A stretch of 43,222 bases of DNA from an uncultured Shinella sp. (GTDB lineage Bacteria; Pseudomonadota; Alphaproteobacteria; Rhizobiales; Rhizobiaceae): the NCBI RefSeq assembly GCF_946479415.1, contig NZ_CAMLFY010000026.1, positions 1 to 43,222 on the forward strand. Direction: 5' to 3'. The notes below the pieces were generated by a model. That model saw only the letters and a program-made list of their open reading frames with translations, made no database searches and was not told the origin of the DNA. Within the stretch, counting starts at the first letter, position 1; every line of letters begins with the position of its first letter. Positions 25,851 through 34,455 of this stretch are shown one piece after another. A program made the translations under genes and the position numbers.

Positions 25851-26408
25851 ATGCTTGTGACGGTGGATATGAACGAATTCTGGGTGTTCGGCTACGGATC
25901 GCTGATGTGGAATCCGGGATTCGAGTTCGAGGAGCGGCAGCCCGCCCATCTCTTCGGCTTCCGCCGCTCGCTTTGCGTGCGCTCCTGGGTCCATCGCGGC
26001 ACTGAGGAAAAACCCGGCCTCGTGCTGGGCCTTGATCGCGGCGGCTCGTGCCGTGGTGTCGCTTTCCGCGTCGCGCCGGAAAGCCGCGAGGCCGTGACCG
26101 ACTATCTGCGTGAACGCGAGCTGGTGACCCATGTCTACCAGGAGCGCACCCTGCCGGCGACGCTCGGAGACGGGCGGCGCATCACCACCCTCGTCTATAT
26201 CTGCGACCGCGCCCACCACCAGTTTGCCGCGTCCGTCACGGCCGACGAGGCGGCGATCACCGTCAGCTCCGCCGTCGGCAAGTCCGGCCGCAACATCGAT
26301 TATGTCCGCAGCACGCTGACGCATCTGCGCGAAATGGGCATCCGCGACCATTGGCTGGAGGATGTCGGCCGCAAGGCCGACAGGCTTCACGGCCCCGCGA
26401 CGGCCTGA
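25851..26408 (+). CDS. Gamma-glutamylcyclotransferase, ChaC type
   Basis: A 185-residue cytoplasmic enzyme. ChaC proteins split gamma-glutamyl peptides, in characterised members glutathione, into 5-oxoproline and the rest. The glycine-loop motif FGYGSLMWNP (13-22) and the following FGFRRSLCVRS match the family, as does the central LREREL with the likely catalytic Glu. The ATG at 25851 has GGAG 5 bases upstream. The gene ends directly against plsC (convergent, no gap). gloB 3 kb away also uses a glutathione adduct. Confidence 0.9.
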   Translation: MLVTVDMNEFWVFGYGSLMWNPGFEFEERQPAHLFGFRRSLCVRSWVHRGTEEKPGLVLGLDRGGSCRGVAFRVAPESREAVTDYLRERELVTHVYQERTLPATLGDGRRITTLVYICDRAHHQFAASVTADEAAITVSSAVGKSGRNIDYVRSTLTHLREMGIRDHWLEDVGRKADRLHGPATA

Positions 26409-27197
26409 TCAGGCCGTCCGCGCCTTCAACTCCGCCAGACGCGCCACGGCCGTGGGCGGCAACGGCAGCGCGGGGTTCGCTTCGACAGTCTCCACCAGCA
26501 GACGGTCGCTTGCCGTTTCCATGACATCGATGAGATGGGCAAGAAAAGCATCCGGCTCCATGCCCGGCTGGATCGCCGGCAGGATCTGCACCTTGAAATG
26601 GCCGGGATAGCGCATCGTCGTGCGCCGCGGCCAGAACAGGCCGGGATGCATCACGACGGGCACGACGGGCACCTTGAGGTCGCGATAGAGGCGGGCGATA
26701 CCGTATTTGTATTCTGGAGCTGCGCCTGGCGGACGGCGCGTACCCTCGGGATAGATGATGAGCTGACGTCCCGTATTCATCTCGGCCTTGGTGCGCGCCA
26801 TCATGGCAGCCATCGCCTTGCCGCGCGCCCCGCGATCAACCGGCACCATGCGCTGCTTCTTCAGATACAATCCGAACAGCGGGATCCATGTCAGTTCGCG
26901 CTTCAGGATATAGAGGGGATCGTCAAGCCAGGGCAGCGGCGCATAGGCATCCCAGAAGGACTGATGCTTCGGCGCGAAGATGTAGGCCCCCTTGGGAATG
27001 TTCTCCAGCCCCTCGACCTCGAAGGTCGTGCCGACGATCTTGGCAAAGAGCCAATGGTTGCTGCGCGCCCAGTTCTTGGCGATCACGAAGGCCTTTTTGC
27101 GCGGCAGCAGGAAATAGGCCGGCGTCATGACGATCATCTGTCCGATGAGGTTCATGTAGAAGATTGTGTTGAAGAGCACGGAACGGAGAGCGATCAT
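26409..27197 (-). CDS. plsC: 1-acyl-sn-glycerol-3-phosphate acyltransferase
   Basis: PlsC acylates lysophosphatidic acid to phosphatidic acid at the inner membrane. The 262-residue protein has an N-terminal hydrophobic segment (about 8-32). The catalytic HX4D motif is KHQSFWD (His78, Asp83). The substrate-binding block IIYPEGTRR follows, and a further conserved PVVPVVMHPGLFW. It is the last gene of the minus-strand series ftsE-ftsX-ydcF-like-plsC; the gap to the preceding gene is 75 bases, so shared transcription is plausible. Confidence 0.94.
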   Translation of the reverse strand: MIALRSVLFNTIFYMNLIGQMIVMTPAYFLLPRKKAFVIAKNWARSNHWLFAKIVGTTFEVEGLENIPKGAYIFAPKHQSFWDAYAPLPWLDDPLYILKRELTWIPLFGLYLKKQRMVPVDRGARGKAMAAMMARTKAEMNTGRQLIIYPEGTRRPPGAAPEYKYGIARLYRDLKVPVVPVVMHPGLFWPRRTTMRYPGHFKVQILPAIQPGMEPDAFLAHLIDVMETASDRLLVETVEANPALPLPPTAVARLAELKARTA

Positions 27198-27272
27198 CGG
27201 GCGGCCTGTCTGCGGAACGGTCTTTTCCGCCTACACGATATTGCCAGGCGGGGAAACTCCCGTCGACCGAAC

Positions 27273-27998
27273 TCAGCTGCCCGACATGCCCGCCAGATCG
27301 CCCCTCAGACCCGACCAGCTGCGGGCGCCCGCCATGGCCCGAACACGCGCCAGCGTATATTTCAGATATTCCGACAACATGGCCTTCACGACGCCGGGCT
27401 GGCGCAGCCAATTGCCGTTCCTCAGATCCGTGTTGACGACCGGATAGGCGATGAACTCCGTCTGGGGATCGCTGACCTCCAGCTCCAGGAGACTGCGCGG
27501 CATGTGGTAATTGTTGGTGACGACGAGCACCCGGCGGAAGCGGTGATCGTTGATCCAGCGCGCCGTCTCGTTGGCATTGCCGATCGTATCCACGGCATCG
27601 TAGCCGATATCGACGCAGCATTCGAAGAGGCTCGACGAGCTCTGGGTGAGCTTGCGCAGCTGGTTGCCGCTCGTCGTGGGGTTCACACCCGAAATCAGCA
27701 GCCGCTCGCCGGCACCGCGCTTCAAAAGCCCGATCGCGTGATCGATCCGTTGGTAGCCGCCGGTCAGCACCACGATGGCGTCCGCCTTCGGATCCCGCGG
27801 CGCTTCCAGCGCCGCCACCGTCTCGGCGAAATGCAGGAAGCCGGCAAGGAGGGCGGCGGTGCCGAGAATGAAGAGGGCAAGCAGCACGCGCACGGCGATC
27901 CGGATGGGGCCTTTGCGCCGCCGCCCTTCCGCCTGTGGCCGGGTGTCGTCAGACAGCCCCGTTTTTGCCCGTTCCAACCCGCTCATGACAGCGTCCAT
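27273..27998 (-). CDS. YdcF-like DUF218 membrane protein
   Basis: About 241 residues from the ATG at 27998, which has CGGA about 6 bases upstream. A TTG at 28055, directly after the ftsX stop, and an ATG at 27986 are alternatives. One transmembrane helix (IRIAVRVLLALFILGTAALLAG) is followed by a DUF218 domain: DAIVVLTGGYQRIDHAI, ERLLISGVNP, NNYHMPRSLLELE. DUF218 proteins include SanA and ElyC of E. coli, linked to envelope integrity. Here it follows ftsEX immediately, supporting an envelope role. Confidence 0.88.
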   Translation of the reverse strand: MDAVMSGLERAKTGLSDDTRPQAEGRRRKGPIRIAVRVLLALFILGTAALLAGFLHFAETVAALEAPRDPKADAIVVLTGGYQRIDHAIGLLKRGAGERLLISGVNPTTSGNQLRKLTQSSSSLFECCVDIGYDAVDTIGNANETARWINDHRFRRVLVVTNNYHMPRSLLELEVSDPQTEFIAYPVVNTDLRNGNWLRQPGVVKAMLSEYLKYTLARVRAMAGARSWSGLRGDLAGMSGS

Positions 27999-28056
27999 AG
28001 AATCCGATTGCGGCAACGGCGAGCCCGTTTCGCGGCGATGGTTCGGCTGCGGCAAA

Positions 28057-29064
28057 TCATGTGTCGGGCAGCTGGTCGGTGCGCGACGGATCCGAGCGGA
28101 TCTGATCGATCTCGTGGATCGTCCGCATCACGGTGAAGCGGGCCGTCAGTGTGGTCAGAAGCGCGATGACGGAGATCGTTGCGGCAATGCCGAGATAGCC
28201 GGTCATCCCCATGGAGAAGGAACCGAACAGCGCGGTGGCCTGGTCGCTCTGCGGCGTCGCTATCGAGCGCCCCTGCCAGAAGCCGGCGACGGCAAAGAAC
28301 AGCGCCGCCAGCGCCCCGCCGGCAACGGAGCCCTTGAGGCTGATCTTGAGAAAATGCTTCTGGAACTCCGAGGCAACGAAACCGGCCTCGGCGCCGACGA
28401 AGTGCAGCACCTCGACGATATGGCGATTTCCCGACAAGGCCCCGCGTGTCGCGAAGACCACCGTCAGCACCATCGCCGAGAAGACCAGCACCAGCACGCC
28501 CGTGCCGATAAAGGCCGTGGTGCGCGCCATGGCGACGAGACGATCGACCCACGTGCGGTGATCGTCAAGGAAGGCCTGCGGCACCTTTGCCGTCAACGCC
28601 TTGCGCATGGCCGTGAAATCCGGTGGGCTCTGTTCGTCGATGGTGACGATGACGAGGCGCGGCACCGGCAGTTCATCGAGGTTGAGCCCCTCGCCCAGCC
28701 AGGGTTCGAGCAGGCGGGCCGTCGCCTCGCGGTCGACGATCGTGCCGTCGCGCGTGCCGGAGAAGGTGAGCGCGAGATCGCGCACGTCCTTCAGCGCCTG
28801 CTCCATGTCGAGATTGTCGTCCGGTTTGATCTGGATGGTGATCTCGCGGGAAATCTGGCTCTGCCAGCTCGCCGCCGTGGCACGCACCATGTTGACGGCG
28901 CCAAAGGTAAGGCAGGCGAGGAACGCCATGATGGCGATGACGGCCATCAGCGCATTGCCGGACACGTTCGACGGTGGAACGATGGGTGCCGTCGGGCGCA
29001 CCTTCATTTCCGGCCGGCGGGCGGCTTGGCCTTCCTGAACAGTATCGCGGGGGGCGTCAGTCAT
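28057..29064 (-). CDS. ftsX: Cell division protein FtsX
   Basis: FtsX is the membrane half of FtsEX, which couples ATP hydrolysis at the division site to activation of peptidoglycan hydrolases. The 335-residue protein has a cytoplasmic N-terminus and a first helix near 37-60 (ALMAVIAIMAFLACLTFGAV). A periplasmic loop follows. Three further helices in the C-terminal half complete the FtsX/MacB-type permease domain (TGVLVLVFSAMVLTVVFAT, SLKGSVAGGALAALFFAVAGF, and a last one). It overlaps ftsE by 8 bases. Confidence 0.94.
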   Translation of the reverse strand: MTDAPRDTVQEGQAARRPEMKVRPTAPIVPPSNVSGNALMAVIAIMAFLACLTFGAVNMVRATAASWQSQISREITIQIKPDDNLDMEQALKDVRDLALTFSGTRDGTIVDREATARLLEPWLGEGLNLDELPVPRLVIVTIDEQSPPDFTAMRKALTAKVPQAFLDDHRTWVDRLVAMARTTAFIGTGVLVLVFSAMVLTVVFATRGALSGNRHIVEVLHFVGAEAGFVASEFQKHFLKISLKGSVAGGALAALFFAVAGFWQGRSIATPQSDQATALFGSFSMGMTGYLGIAATISVIALLTTLTARFTVMRTIHEIDQIRSDPSRTDQLPDT

Positions 29065-29716
29065 AGATGTCGAGCCGCCCCTGCGAGAGGATCATGCGCC
29101 GCGCCTCCACCTGATCCATCAGCGAGAGATCATGGGTCGCGATGACGACGGCCGTGCCGAGCCGGTTGAGCTCAAGGAACAGGCTGAGCAGGCGCTGCGC
29201 CATCGGCGGATCGACGTTGCCCGTCGGTTCGTCGGCCAGAAGCAGCTCCGGCCGGTCGATGAGCGCACGGGCAATCGCCGCACGCTGCTTTTCACCGCCG
29301 GAGAGAACCGGCGGCAGCACGTTGATTCGCTCACCGAGGCCGACCCATTTCAGAAGCTCCAGCACATCGGCCCTGTAGCTCGATTCGTCCTTGCCGCGCA
29401 CGCGCAGGGGAAGAGCGACATTTTCATAGGTCGTCAGATGATCGAGCAGGCGAAAATCCTGGAAGACGATGCCGATGCGCCTGCGCAGCATGGGCAGCTC
29501 GTCGCGCGGGATTGTGGAAACCTCCCGGTCGAAGCTGCGGATGATGCCGCGCGTCGGCTGAAGCGACAGGAAGAGCAGGCGCAGCAGCGTCGTCTTGCCG
29601 GCCCCCGACGGGCCGGTCAGGAACTGGAAGGACCGGCGCGGAATATCGAAGGTCAGGTCGCGGAGGATCTCCGGCCCCATCCCGTAGCGCAGTCCGACAT
29701 TTTCGAAGTGAATCAA
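29057..29716 (-). CDS. ftsE: Cell division ATP-binding protein FtsE
   Basis: ABC ATPase partner of FtsX, 219 residues. It opens MIHFENVGLRYGMGPEILRDL. Walker A is GPSGAGKTT, the Q-loop is FQDFRLL, the signature is LSGGEKQR, Walker B is LLLADEP, and the switch His is in ATHD. Length and the FtsX overlap identify it as FtsE over other small ABC ATPases. It is divergent from the DUF3426-like gene, with 195 bases between. Confidence 0.96.
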   Translation of the reverse strand: MIHFENVGLRYGMGPEILRDLTFDIPRRSFQFLTGPSGAGKTTLLRLLFLSLQPTRGIIRSFDREVSTIPRDELPMLRRRIGIVFQDFRLLDHLTTYENVALPLRVRGKDESSYRADVLELLKWVGLGERINVLPPVLSGGEKQRAAIARALIDRPELLLADEPTGNVDPPMAQRLLSLFLELNRLGTAVVIATHDLSLMDQVEARRMILSQGRLDIYD

Positions 29717-29911
29717 GGGTCAATCCGGTTTCTAAGAGCGTTCGCCTGAGCGCGTGGCGCCATCCTAGCGGATGTCGCAGAGGAAAGCGGCTCTTTCACG
29801 GTCAGGTTTCCGAAGCATTAACCAGTATGGTTTACGTTTCGTAAGGATTTCATTCAATGCCCGACTTTTCGCCCCTGATTTTGCGCGGAAACGGGAAGCG
29901 GGGAGTTCCCG

Positions 29912-30586
29912 ATGAACGCCTTCAAAGCACGACGCGAGGCAAAAGGCCGGATCGACCTCCTGCCGCCCGAACCGAAGTCGCCGGTGGAAAAGCACGCGCG
30001 CCGCGCGCCTGTCCGGCTCGAAGTGGTCGATGCCGATTTCGTGGTGATCCGCAGCGCCACCGCCCGCACCTCCAATGACAATGTTCGCCCGAACCGCACC
30101 GCGCAGGCACCCGTCACCCTGCAACACGTGCTGCTGCACATCGCCACGACCGGCGCGCGGCTTTGCGAGGCCGGCCTCCAGCTTCTCTCCGGCCGCGCCT
30201 TTGCAGGCCTCGTCACCACGCTTTTCATTTTCGTCTTCGCCTATGCCGGCGGCTTGACGGCGTTGCGCGCGGCACTGCCGACCGGCAGTCCCGAAGCCAC
30301 GCTGCGCGTCGCCGACCTCATCACCACCCTCGACGACCGCAATGGCATGAAGGTGCTCGCCGTCTACGGCCGCCTGCACAACGGCACCGACGCGACACAG
30401 ACCGTGCCGGCGGTCGATATCGTCCTCGATGGCACCGGCGAGCCGATGCACCGGCGCGTGGCGCTTGAAACGGACACGCTTGCCCCAGGCGCCAGCGAAC
30501 ACTTTGCGCTGCGCATACCGCACGGCGGCGGAAAAGTACCGAAAGTCTCGGTTTCGCTTGCTGGCGAGGGTGCACCGGTCAACTGA
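29912..30586 (+). CDS. Single-pass membrane protein with DUF3426/FxLYD-like C-terminal domain
   Basis: A 224-residue protein, ATG with GGGGAG about 8 bases upstream. Residues 1-95 are basic, proline-rich and probably cytoplasmic. One transmembrane helix lies at about 97-118. The C-terminal part (MKVLAVYGRLHNGTDATQ, then LAPGASEHFALRI) has the pattern of the DUF3426/FxLYD extracytoplasmic domain. In many rhizobia a protein of this kind next to ftsE begins with an MJ0042-type zinc ribbon (CxxC pairs). This one has no such cysteines, only Cys85. Function unknown; the position beside ftsE suggests an envelope role. Confidence 0.8.
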   Translation: MNAFKARREAKGRIDLLPPEPKSPVEKHARRAPVRLEVVDADFVVIRSATARTSNDNVRPNRTAQAPVTLQHVLLHIATTGARLCEAGLQLLSGRAFAGLVTTLFIFVFAYAGGLTALRAALPTGSPEATLRVADLITTLDDRNGMKVLAVYGRLHNGTDATQTVPAVDIVLDGTGEPMHRRVALETDTLAPGASEHFALRIPHGGGKVPKVSVSLAGEGAPVN

Positions 30587-30663
30587 CTGTGCTAAGCGGC
30601 ACCTTTGTTTTTGCGCAGATTGCGGCCCGCTGAGCCCCTGCGCCACCAAGGAGCCGCCTCGCG

Positions 30664-31209
30664 ATGCATATTGTCCGCGGAAAGAAGATCGAAACGCTTT
30701 ATGACGCCGGGCAGATTGCCAAGCGCAACGAAGAGCTTGCCGCGCAGATCGCCGCCGGCCCGACGAGCGACCTGCTCGTCATCGCCGTTCTCAAGGGCTC
30801 CTTCATCTTCGCCGCCGACCTGACGCGCGCGTTGCATGCCGCAGGCCTTGCTCCGGAAGTCGAGTTCATCACGCTCTCCAGCTATGGCACCGGCACGGTT
30901 TCGCAGGGCGTGAAGGTCACCAAGGACATCGACAGCGACGTGCATGGCCGCGATATCCTGCTGATCGACGACATCCTCGAATCCGGCCGCACGCTGAGCT
31001 ACGCCAAGGAACTGATGTACGAGCGCGGCGCCCGCAACGTCACCATCGCCGTGCTGCTCGACAAGCGCGAGAAGCGCAAGACCGATCTCGAGGCCGATTA
31101 TGTCGGCTTCGAATGCCCCGACCATTTCGTCGTCGGCTACGGCATGGACGTCGCCTATGCCTTCCGCGAACTGCCGTTCGTCGGCGTCGTGACGGGCGAC
31201 GCGGAATAA
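30664..31209 (+). CDS. hpt: Hypoxanthine phosphoribosyltransferase
   Basis: A purine salvage enzyme joining hypoxanthine (or guanine) to PRPP. The 181-residue protein has the flexible-loop segment FITLSSYGTGT, the PRPP-binding motif ILLIDDILESGRT, and the base-binding YVGFECPDHFVVGYGMD. The ATG at 30664 follows a purine-poor leader, and the length is standard. It is followed by cpdR on the same strand after 168 bases that contain a diverged hairpin element. Confidence 0.95.
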   Translation: MHIVRGKKIETLYDAGQIAKRNEELAAQIAAGPTSDLLVIAVLKGSFIFAADLTRALHAAGLAPEVEFITLSSYGTGTVSQGVKVTKDIDSDVHGRDILLIDDILESGRTLSYAKELMYERGARNVTIAVLLDKREKRKTDLEADYVGFECPDHFVVGYGMDVAYAFRELPFVGVVTGDAE

Positions 31210-31289
31210 GCGCCTCCAATTTCCCCTATCGGCCGTTTACCGATCGACAAGGAAAGTCTGGTCTTTTCATCGGAGCCGTTGCGTCGGAA

Positions 31290-31315
31290 TGAACCGCTTC
31301 GCAGCGTTGCATTTT
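31290..31315 (-). repeat. Possible diverged copy D of the dispersed hairpin
   Basis: Read on the minus strand, AATGCAAC and GTTCATT can pair around GCTGCGAAGCG. The core TGCGAAGCGGTT is shared with copy C, but the arms have different bases. It lies between hpt and cpdR. It is listed with low confidence because only the core matches. Confidence 0.3.
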
Positions 31316-31377
31316 GATGGCGCGCATCCTGCGATGCGCACGGGACACGGGCCGGATGGACGGCCGAAGGGGAACCG

Positions 31378-31737
31378 ATGGCGAAGATTCTGATCACCGA
31401 AGACGAGGATTCGCTGCGCATCTTCGTGGCACGCGCGCTCAGGCTGGATGGCCATGAGACCGTCGAGGCACCGGACGGTGCCGCCGGCCTCGATGCCCTC
31501 ACCGATGGTGGCTTCGACCTGTTGCTTTCCGATATCCGCATGCCCGTCATGGATGGCATCGAGCTTGCCCACAAGGCATCCGCGGCCCACCCGGCGCTGA
31601 AAATTCTGCTGATGACCGGCTATGCCGACCAGCGCGAGCGCGCCGACGACCTCTCGCAGAAGATCGTCGATGTCGTGAGCAAACCCTTCAGCCTGCCGGA
31701 TATCCGCCGCGCCGTCGCCTTGGCGCTCGCCGCATAA
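31378..31737 (+). CDS. cpdR: Single-domain response regulator CpdR
   Basis: CpdR is a receiver-only regulator. In alphaproteobacteria its unphosphorylated form directs ClpXP to the pole and primes degradation of cell-cycle proteins; the CckA-ChpT relay phosphorylates it. The 119-residue protein starts MAKILITEDEDSLR with the acidic pocket. It has the phospho-acceptor Asp52 in LLLSDIRMP, the Thr of LLMTGYAD, and the invariant Lys in VVSKPFSL. It ends with ALALAA, matching the hydrophobic C-terminus of CpdR proteins. No output domain is present. GGGGA precedes the ATG. Confidence 0.92.
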   Translation: MAKILITEDEDSLRIFVARALRLDGHETVEAPDGAAGLDALTDGGFDLLLSDIRMPVMDGIELAHKASAAHPALKILLMTGYADQRERADDLSQKIVDVVSKPFSLPDIRRAVALALAA

Positions 31738-31738
31738 C

Positions 31739-34354
31739 TCAGCGGATGCCGAGCAGCCGCTCCAGATAATCCCGCTCGAAGCCCGGCGACGTGCCGGTGC
31801 CGAGCCGGCGGCGAATCTCGTCGAGAATTTCTCGCGCACGCTGGATGTCGATCTCTTCGGGGATCTTCGTCGGCCCGCCGAAATCGGGGCCTTGGCCGTT
31901 GACGTTGCGCTCGCGGCCGAGCGGGTCGCGGCCATTGCGGCCGGCCTGCGGCATGCCCTCGCCCGGTCCCTGCCCCTCGCCCATCGCCTGCATCTGGCTC
32001 ATCATGCTCTGCGCGCCCTGACGCAGCGCTTCCAGCGCCCGGCCCTGGCTGCCGACGGCGGGTTCGCCCTGACCGTCGCCAAGTGCATCGGAGGCACCCT
32101 TCATCTCGCGACCGGCCTTGCCGAACCCTTCACCGGGATCGAGGCCCATATCCTTCAAACCCTTCTGAACTTCGCCAAGCTGCTTGCCGAGCCCATCCTG
32201 CTGCGCCTTCAGGTTCTTCAGCGCCTGCTGCAACTGTTCGGCAGTCATCTGGTCCGTCGAGGGCTGGCCCGCACCGTTGTCGCCGGGCTGCTGCTCACCC
32301 TCTTCGCCCGGCTGCGGATCACCGCGCTGCTGGCGGTCACGCAGGGCCTGATCGAGCTTGAACGTCTCTTCCATCAGCTTCTGCTGCTGCTGCATCAGCT
32401 GGCCGAGCTTGTCCATCTGCTGGCGCATGGCATCGTTCTGCTGGCCCTGCTGGCCCTGTTGCGGACGACCGGCCTGCAGGTTGTTCATCATGCGTTGGAG
32501 TTCGGACAGCATCTGCTGCGCCTGATCCTTGGCACCGGAGCGGGCCAGATTCTCGATCTGGTCCATCATGCGCTGCAGATCCTGCTGGCGCAGCACCTGG
32601 CCCTGCTGCTGGGCATTTTGCTGCATCTGGCCGTTCTTGGCCGCCTGCTTGGCAAGCTCCTGCATATAGGCCTGCATCGCCTCACGCAGTTCCTTCATCA
32701 GGTCGGCGATCTCCTCGTCCGAGGCATTGCGCTCCAGCGCTTCCGACAGCGCCTTCTGCGCCTCGCGCAGGCGCCGGTCGGCAAGCGAAAGATTGCCGTC
32801 CTCGATGCCGAGCGCGATCTCCCAGAGATAATCCGCCGTCTCGCGCATCTGGTCGTCGGTGCGGGCAAGCTTCATGCGCGCATTCGCCGATTGCAGCAGC
32901 AGGTAATGGGTGAGGTTCGGGATCGTCTCTTCCGGGCGGATCGTCAGCGCTTCATTGAGCGCGATGGCGAACCGCAGCTGGTTGGCATCCAGCGCGAAGA
33001 CCTGCCGCTGTTCGGCGACCGCAGCAGCAAGCGGCTCGAAGAAGGTTTTTGCCGGCAGGATCATCTCGACCGGCTGGCTGCGGCCCTCCTGACCTGCCGC
33101 ATCCTTGGCGACCAGCGTGATCTTCACGCGCTTGCCGGAGAGGGGATGTTCGGAAAGATTGCGGCTTGTCGTGCCCTTGGCCTCGCGCGCGCTGCGCCGC
33201 GGCAGGTCGAGACGGTATTCCGGCAGCGGATAGAGCGGACGCGCATCCTTGGCGTCCTCGACGGGCACGATTTCGGCCCGCGCTTCCTGAAGCCCGTAAT
33301 CGTCCTTGGCGATGAAGCTGATTTCGAGTGCCGCGGCGACCGTCTTCTTCGGAATGCCGTCAAAGGCGATTTCCGGCACACGGTCCGGAATGACGCCGAA
33401 GGTCCATGTCCGGTCACCGACCGTGAGCGTGCCGTCCTTCAGGATCTTGTAGTGCATGGTCTTGGCGCCGGCCACCTCCGCGACCTCGGCCTTTTGCGGG
33501 CTCTTAGTGCCGTCAGCCTTCTCGGCCTTCGGCTTGTCTTCGTCGGGGCGGATCGCCGTCACGGTATTTTCGCCCGTCACCTGATAGCTGACCGCCTCAT
33601 CGCCGCTGCCGCCCGTCACGCGCACGGTGAGTTCGCTGAACTGCGGAATGCGGATCTCGCCCTTGACCGGCTCCACCTCGCCGCCCTGCCCATTGCCGGT
33701 CAGAAAGACCGGCGCACGCGACGTATGCGCGGGCGGCGTCACCCAGGCATCGATACGCACATCCGGTGCCGATTCGGCCGGCGCGCGGAAGGATACGACA
33801 TCGGTCAGCAGGCCGCCGCGATTGGAATAGGAGAAGGCAAAGGCGATGACGACGAGAAGCAACGGAATAGCGCGCAGCGCATGGCGGTCGTGGCGGGCGA
33901 TATCGGGCTCGGGCGCACCGATATGCAACGAGCCGACAAGCCGTGCCATGCGGGCCTGATGCTCGCGCCACAGCGCCTCCGCAAAGGCATCGCCACCCGC
34001 CGGCCTGTCGTCCTGCACGCGGATCGCCTGATGGGCGAGCGCATTGCGGGTCTCCAGCATGCGGTAGGCATTGTCGGTGGAGGGCCAGGCGAGACCGCGC
34101 AGCCGCACAAGCAGAGCGCCAAGGCCGAGCGCGAAAACGGCGAGCGTCGCAATATGCAGCCAGGCAGGCACATAGCGGAAATAGCCGAACCAGGTCAGCG
34201 CGAGGAAACTCGCGACGAGCAGCAGGATCGGCAGGAGCCGCGGGGCGAGCGCTTCGAGATAGAGAACCGTCTGGGCGGCAAGGCGTTTGCCCGCAAGCCG
34301 GCGTGCGAGCGGATTGTCGCTTGCCCCCGTCTCGCGCTGCTTTTCAATCGCCAT
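31739..34354 (-). CDS. TIGR02302 family large membrane protein with Gln-rich region
   Basis: A protein of about 871 residues from the ATG at 34354 (GGAG 9 bases upstream; the frame continues to a GTG at 34381). The N-terminus has two hydrophobic segments (LLPILLLVASFLALTWFGY and LHIATLAVFALGLGALLV) and a third near residue 165 (AIPLLLVVIAFAFSYS). A large extracytoplasmic part follows. From about residue 570 it becomes a long helical, Gln- and Met-rich region with repeated QQ runs (for example NAQQQGQVLRQQDLQRMMDQ), likely coiled coil. This is characteristic of TIGR02302, an alphaproteobacterial family of unknown function. It is convergent with cpdR (1-base gap). Confidence 0.9.
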   Translation of the reverse strand: MAIEKQRETGASDNPLARRLAGKRLAAQTVLYLEALAPRLLPILLLVASFLALTWFGYFRYVPAWLHIATLAVFALGLGALLVRLRGLAWPSTDNAYRMLETRNALAHQAIRVQDDRPAGGDAFAEALWREHQARMARLVGSLHIGAPEPDIARHDRHALRAIPLLLVVIAFAFSYSNRGGLLTDVVSFRAPAESAPDVRIDAWVTPPAHTSRAPVFLTGNGQGGEVEPVKGEIRIPQFSELTVRVTGGSGDEAVSYQVTGENTVTAIRPDEDKPKAEKADGTKSPQKAEVAEVAGAKTMHYKILKDGTLTVGDRTWTFGVIPDRVPEIAFDGIPKKTVAAALEISFIAKDDYGLQEARAEIVPVEDAKDARPLYPLPEYRLDLPRRSAREAKGTTSRNLSEHPLSGKRVKITLVAKDAAGQEGRSQPVEMILPAKTFFEPLAAAVAEQRQVFALDANQLRFAIALNEALTIRPEETIPNLTHYLLLQSANARMKLARTDDQMRETADYLWEIALGIEDGNLSLADRRLREAQKALSEALERNASDEEIADLMKELREAMQAYMQELAKQAAKNGQMQQNAQQQGQVLRQQDLQRMMDQIENLARSGAKDQAQQMLSELQRMMNNLQAGRPQQGQQGQQNDAMRQQMDKLGQLMQQQQKLMEETFKLDQALRDRQQRGDPQPGEEGEQQPGDNGAGQPSTDQMTAEQLQQALKNLKAQQDGLGKQLGEVQKGLKDMGLDPGEGFGKAGREMKGASDALGDGQGEPAVGSQGRALEALRQGAQSMMSQMQAMGEGQGPGEGMPQAGRNGRDPLGRERNVNGQGPDFGGPTKIPEEIDIQRAREILDEIRRRLGTGTSPGFERDYLERLLGIR

Positions 34355-34455
34355 CGTTCGCCGCTCTCCGCATGATGTCACGGCTTAAAGGATAACACGC
34401 TTTGTGGCGAAGACGAGGGCGCGCGCGAAATCGTGACCGCGCGCCACACGTTTTA

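Noticed and set aside
31892..34375. Plus-strand open frame of about 827 codons opposite the TIGR02302 gene
   Set aside because: It is the antisense shadow of a GC-rich gene. Its His/Leu/Arg-rich composition has no domain logic, while the minus-strand protein has clear family features.
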